A stretch of DNA of 35,495 nucleotides from Burkholderiales bacterium (GTDB lineage Bacteria > Pseudomonadota > Gammaproteobacteria > Burkholderiales > Burkholderiaceae): positions 1 to 35,495 of the forward strand of contig JAMFSV010000366.1 of NCBI GenBank assembly GCA_026225455.1, read 5' to 3'. Position 1 is the first letter of the stretch; every line of letters starts with the position of its first letter. Below, one piece after another: positions 31,221-35,495 of the stretch. The notes beneath the pieces were generated by a model that saw only the letters and a list, made by a program, of their open reading frames with translations, did not search any database and had not been told where the DNA came from. The position numbers and the translations under genes were made by a program.

Positions 31221-32063
31221 ATGAAACAGAATCTCGGTGCCGGACTCGGCCTTCGCCCTCAGCATTACGCTGCGGCGCTCGAAGACACCACCTCCGGCTT
31301 ATGGTTTGAAGTCCACCCCGAAAATTACATGGTAGCGGGCGGCCCTCGGCTGGCCTGGCTTGAAGCCATACGCCGAGACAAACCCATCGCGTTGCACGGG
31401 GTCTCGCTGTCATTGGCTGCGGACACGGAGCCGGACCCGCAACATTTGCGGCAACTGGCAAACCTGGTCGAGCGTATCGAACCGGCGCTGGTCTCGGAAC
31501 ATCTGGCGTGGTCGATGTGGCGCGGCGTGTATCACCCGGACCTGTTGCCGTTTCCTCGCACCACTGCCGCGCTAAAGCGGATCGCCGCCAATATTTCGCG
31601 CACCCAGGAGGTGCTGGGCCGGCCCATTGCGCTTGAGAACCCGACTCACTATCTGCATCTGGACAACCACGAATGGAGCGAAATCGATTTTCTGCGCGAA
31701 CTGACGCGACGCACCGGCTGCGGTTTGCTGCTGGACGTGAATAACGTTTTTATCAGCGCGAGCAATCTGCAGTTCGACGCCGCCGCTTACCTCGACCAGA
31801 TTCCCGCCGAGGCTGTGATGGAGATTCATTTGGCCGGCCATAGCGAAGATGCGGAACTGGGTGCCGCACTGCTGATCGACTCGCACGACGCCCCGATTGC
31901 GGAAAGCGTATGGACGCTTTATCGGCGATTGATTCAACGCATAGGTGCGCGACCGACCTTGATCGAACGCGACGACCATCTTCCTGAATTCCAGGAACTG
32001 TTGGTCGAGCGCCAACGTGCACAAGAGGTGCTCGAACCGACATCGCGGCAGGTGGACGTATGA
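31221..32063 (+). CDS. bufB: DUF692 multinuclear non-heme iron oxidase (MNIO), BufB-type
   Basis: [75 protein letters not shown]: full DUF692 motif series. Confidence 0.95.
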   Translation: MKQNLGAGLGLRPQHYAAALEDTTSGLWFEVHPENYMVAGGPRLAWLEAIRRDKPIALHGVSLSLAADTEPDPQHLRQLANLVERIEPALVSEHLAWSMWRGVYHPDLLPFPRTTAALKRIAANISRTQEVLGRPIALENPTHYLHLDNHEWSEIDFLRELTRRTGCGLLLDVNNVFISASNLQFDAAAYLDQIPAEAVMEIHLAGHSEDAELGAALLIDSHDAPIAESVWTLYRRLIQRIGARPTLIERDDHLPEFQELLVERQRAQEVLEPTSRQVDV

Positions 32064-32896
32064 CCCACTCGCTAACTCGGTTTCAGGACGATTTTATGCA
32101 GGCGCTTTGGCAAGCCGGCGACACCCCTGCCCCTCCGTCTGTAAGCACAGTATCAGCGCATTTTCTGCCGGATCACGAGACCGTGACGCACTTCGATCCA
32201 GCATCGGACCCGGCCGCCCAAGCGGGCTTCAAGGTATATCGCAATACCATCCTAAAAGGTTGTATCGACGCGCTATGCGCCAATTACCCCAGCGTCGCGC
32301 GCCTGGTCGGGACGGATTGGTTTCGTGCCGCGGCCGCTGTATATGTGCGCGATAAACCGCCGAGCGAAGTCGGCCTGCTGGCCTACGGCAAACACTTTGC
32401 GGATTTCCTGGAGCACTTCGAAGGCGCTCGCGAACTACCCTACCTGGCCGATGTGGCCCGGCTCGACCGCTACTGGAGCGAAAGCCATATGGCCGCCGAC
32501 GCCGCGCTGCTGGACCCGGCGGCGCTCACGCGACTGGCTCCGCTTGAGCTTGGCAACACCGTATTGCGACCGCATCCGGCTGCCCGCTGGGCCTGGTTCG
32601 ACACACAACCGGCTTATACCATCTGGTGCGCCAACCGGGAGCAGTCCGCACTGGACGATGCTCTCGCCTGGGTCGCCGAAGGTGCTTTGCTGACACGTCC
32701 GGACAACACGGTGATCTGGCGCGCGGCCGGCCCGGGTTTATGCGCGGTTATGGATGCGTGCGCTGCCGCCAGCTCGCTGGCGCAGGCCGCCGAATCGGCC
32801 CTGCTCGCCGAACCCACACAGGACGTCGCGCAATTATTGTCCGCCCTGATTACCGCGGGCGCACTCAGTCCCACCACCCCGCCCCAACACCTTTAA
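32060..32896 (+). CDS. bufC: DUF2063 putative DNA-binding/partner protein, BufC-type
   Basis: [13 protein letters not shown]...[53 protein letters not shown] overlap with bufB. Confidence 0.93.
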   Translation: MTHSLTRFQDDFMQALWQAGDTPAPPSVSTVSAHFLPDHETVTHFDPASDPAAQAGFKVYRNTILKGCIDALCANYPSVARLVGTDWFRAAAAVYVRDKPPSEVGLLAYGKHFADFLEHFEGARELPYLADVARLDRYWSESHMAADAALLDPAALTRLAPLELGNTVLRPHPAARWAWFDTQPAYTIWCANREQSALDDALAWVAEGALLTRPDNTVIWRAAGPGLCAVMDACAAASSLAQAAESALLAEPTQDVAQLLSALITAGALSPTTPPQHL

Positions 32897-32910
32897 TTCA
32901 GGAGATCACG

Positions 32911-33384
32911 ATGGAACATGCTCGTCTCACCCTAAGCGCTTCGCGCAATTCGGTACTGGCCGCCTGGAACGGCCTGGCGGATCGACTCAATCGCCTGATC
33001 GGCCATTCGCTACTGGCCTTGATCGCACGCTTTTCGATCGCCGCACTGTTCTTTATGTCAGGCCGGACCAAGGTCACCGGTTTTCTGACCATCACCGATG
33101 GCACCTACGAGTTATTTCGCGACGAATACAAGATCCCGCTGATTCCGCCCGACATCGCGGCTCACATGGCCGCTTATTCCGAACATCTGTTTTCGCTACT
33201 GCTGGTACTGGGCCTGTTCACCCGTTTTTCCGCCTTGGCTTTATTGGGCATGACCTCGGTGATCGAGATTTTTGTCTATCCCGACGCTTGGCCCACCCAT
33301 CTTTCGTGGGCTGGCTTGATGCTTTATATGGTGGGGCGTGGCGGCGGCGTGTTTTCTCTCGACCGCAAGCTGGGTATCAAATAA
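32911..33384 (+). CDS. DoxX family membrane protein
   Basis: [23 protein letters not shown]...[61 protein letters not shown] 32911 preceded by AGGAG. Confidence 0.93.
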   Translation: MEHARLTLSASRNSVLAAWNGLADRLNRLIGHSLLALIARFSIAALFFMSGRTKVTGFLTITDGTYELFRDEYKIPLIPPDIAAHMAAYSEHLFSLLLVLGLFTRFSALALLGMTSVIEIFVYPDAWPTHLSWAGLMLYMVGRGGGVFSLDRKLGIK

Positions 33385-33458
33385 AACCGCGGTCAGCGTC
33401 GCATCCGCGGCGCGAGACAACTTTGCCACATGGCCTTCACGATGGACTGGATCGACCT

Positions 33459-35081
33459 ATGCTTACCAATCTGAAAATTCGTACCGGACTGCTGCTGGTA
33501 CTCGGTCTATTCTCCGTCGCACTATGGGCAGCGGTTTGCATGGCGTGGCTCGATGCACGGCAATCCGGCCGCGCCATGGACGCTGTGATCCGGCTATCGG
33601 ATCAGCAAATCGAACCGTTGCACGACACCGAACGCTTGATGCTGAGTGCGCTGGTCAATATGGACAATGCCTACATCGACTTGCAGCGCGGCGATCAGAT
33701 CAAAGCCAACGACTACACCCGCAAAGCGTCCGCAGCCTTGCAACAAGCCAAGACCACCATCGATGCCTATCGCGCCGCAAGCAAACAAGATGGCGCCGCC
33801 GACCCGCGCGCGGCACGTGTGCTCGATGCCTACGCCAACTACACCAACGTGCTGACGACGCGCGAAGAAGCTTTATACGACGTGTCGCTGGATGCCTACG
33901 TGGCGGCAACGGCCAATGCGGAACAGGCCGATACCCAGTTCGAAACGACCTTGCGCGAGGTGATCCAGCATGCTGAGCAGATGCGCGACGCGCTGAAGAA
34001 TGCCGCGAATCAACGTTCTTCCACGGCGATCTATCTTGCCGCCGGACTCTTTGTGCTGTCGCTCCTGCTCACCGGCTTCTACTGGATTTTGTTCGATCGG
34101 GTTCTGTTGCAGCCTTTGCGCGCAGCGGGCCATCACTTTGACCGGATTGCCGGCGGCGATCTTACCGCACCGATCAACGGTATCTCGAACAATGAGATCG
34201 GCGTCCTGCTCGCGGCTTTGCAGCGCATGCAGCACAGTCTGATGCAAACCGTGGCCGTAATCCGCCAAGGCACCGACGATGTGCACGCAAGCGCACAGCA
34301 TATCGCCGGCGGCAATATCGAATTATCAAGCCGCACCGAACAACAGGCCGCCGCGCTGGAACAGACCGCGGCAACCCTCGAACAACTCAGCGCCGCGGTC
34401 AAGCAAAACGCGGAAAACACCCAGCACACCACCCAACTGGCGCGCAATGCCGCAAGCGACGCGGTGCAAGGCGGCGAGATGGTGGCGCGCATCGTCGGCA
34501 CCATGGGGCAGGTATCCGAAAGCGCGCACAAGATTACCGACATCGTCGGCGTGATTGACGGGATTGCCTTCCAGACCAACATCCTGGCCTTGAACGCAGC
34601 CGTCGAAGCCGCACGCGCCGGCGTGCAAGGTAAAGGCTTTGCCGTGGTGGCAACTGAAGTGCGCTCGCTGGCCTTGCGCAGCGCGCAAGCCGCCAAAGAA
34701 ATAAAAAAGCTGATCGAAGATTCCGTGACGCGGGTGCAGCTCGGCTCGCAGCAAGTCACCCAAGCAGGCCAGACCATGCAGCAGATCGTGGCTTCGGTGA
34801 ACGAGGTGATGCACACCATGGACCAGATCTCGACCGCCACCTCGGAGCAATCCGACGGCATTGAGCAGGTCAGCCTGGCGGTGATTCAGATGGATCGCTC
34901 GACGCAACAAAACGGCGCATTGGTGGAACAGACTTCGGCTGCGGCCAACGGCTTGAAACAACAAGCCGATGGCCTGGTGGAATCGGTTTCCTTGTTTCAG
35001 ATCGAGGTCCGGCAACCCGAGGCCGCGCATTCGGAGCGCTATGGCACGGCAGTGGGGTTGGCGCTGGCGGCGGCGATGTGA
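33459..35081 (+). CDS. Methyl-accepting chemotaxis protein (Tar-like four-helix-bundle sensor, HAMP, MA domain)
   Basis: [32 protein letters not shown]; signalling tip [58 protein letters not shown]. Confidence 0.96.
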   Translation: MLTNLKIRTGLLLVLGLFSVALWAAVCMAWLDARQSGRAMDAVIRLSDQQIEPLHDTERLMLSALVNMDNAYIDLQRGDQIKANDYTRKASAALQQAKTTIDAYRAASKQDGAADPRAARVLDAYANYTNVLTTREEALYDVSLDAYVAATANAEQADTQFETTLREVIQHAEQMRDALKNAANQRSSTAIYLAAGLFVLSLLLTGFYWILFDRVLLQPLRAAGHHFDRIAGGDLTAPINGISNNEIGVLLAALQRMQHSLMQTVAVIRQGTDDVHASAQHIAGGNIELSSRTEQQAAALEQTAATLEQLSAAVKQNAENTQHTTQLARNAASDAVQGGEMVARIVGTMGQVSESAHKITDIVGVIDGIAFQTNILALNAAVEAARAGVQGKGFAVVATEVRSLALRSAQAAKEIKKLIEDSVTRVQLGSQQVTQAGQTMQQIVASVNEVMHTMDQISTATSEQSDGIEQVSLAVIQMDRSTQQNGALVEQTSAAANGLKQQADGLVESVSLFQIEVRQPEAAHSERYGTAVGLALAAAM

Positions 35082-35177
35082 GGTTGTGTCATGAGCTCGA
35101 CCATACGTTACATACGCTCCTTCAGATGGGCGAAGAAAATCTGGGTAAAAGCCGAGTCGCGGTAAGATGCAGATGTC

Positions 35178-35204
35178 GCTGCGGATTTCACGCAAATCCG
35201 CAGC
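35178..35204. repeat. Perfect 11-bp-stem hairpin between the MCP gene and the next gene
   Basis: GCTGCGGATTT-CACGC-AAATCCGCAGC. Confidence 0.8.
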
Positions 35205-35242
35205 AAACCGACTCCAGCGATCGCCATCCAAGGAAAATTCAG

Positions 35243-35495
35243 CATGCCGGCTTCCCCTCGCTTATCTGCGCGCGCCCTGGCGCTAGGTCTATTCGGCCTC
35301 GGCATGTGTGGCCTCGCCGCACTGCATACGCCCACTGCCGACGCAGCGCCCGCGCAGACATTCTCGGCGATTCTCGCCGGCCCGCAACGCACCGATGCGG
35401 AACGGGCGCGCGATGTCTACCGGCACCCTGAACAGACCTTGAGGTTCTTCGGCATAAAACCCAACCAGACCGTGATCGAAATCGAGCCTGGCGCC
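35243..35495 (+). CDS. Exported predicted SAM-dependent methyltransferase (COG4798-like), truncated by the window end
   Basis: Signal peptide-like N-terminus then AILAGPQRTDAERARDVYRHPEQTLRFFGIKPNQTVIEIEPGA; no stop before the end. Confidence 0.75.

Overview
This looks like a GC-rich betaproteobacterial chromosome segment, probably Burkholderiales (inferred from gene content and order). Most of it is housekeeping: ispH, slpA/fkpB, radC, rpmB-rpmG, nadB/nadC/nadA, a fatty acid desaturase, an MscS channel, an RsmB-type methyltransferase, purN, ribF-ileS-lspA-coaBC, an LLM flavin oxidoreductase, dut, clpA-clpS, a cold-shock gene and a phospholipase A1. The most interesting part is about 26.7-33.4 kb. 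It holds an ECF16/SigF-like sigma factor, a NrsF (DUF1109) anti-sigma protein, a periplasmic thioredoxin and a CcdA-like protein in one operon; a TetR regulator; a second, collinear NrsF paralog; and, divergent from that paralog, a bufferin-type RiPP operon (DUF2282 precursor BufA1, DUF692/MNIO BufB, DUF2063 BufC, DoxX). By eye I found three perfect GTAACC-N16-CGAA motifs, which match the SigF promoter consensus as I recall it. They sit in front of the sigma operon, the second nrsF and bufA1, tying these into one probable metal/thiol-stress regulon with a duplicated anti-sigma sensor. Other points of interest are an apparent Asn-to-Asp change in the OMPLA catalytic triad, a palindrome overlapping the desaturase promoter, a 15-bp in-frame tandem repeat directly after a stop codon, and a 40-bp perfect palindromic terminator.
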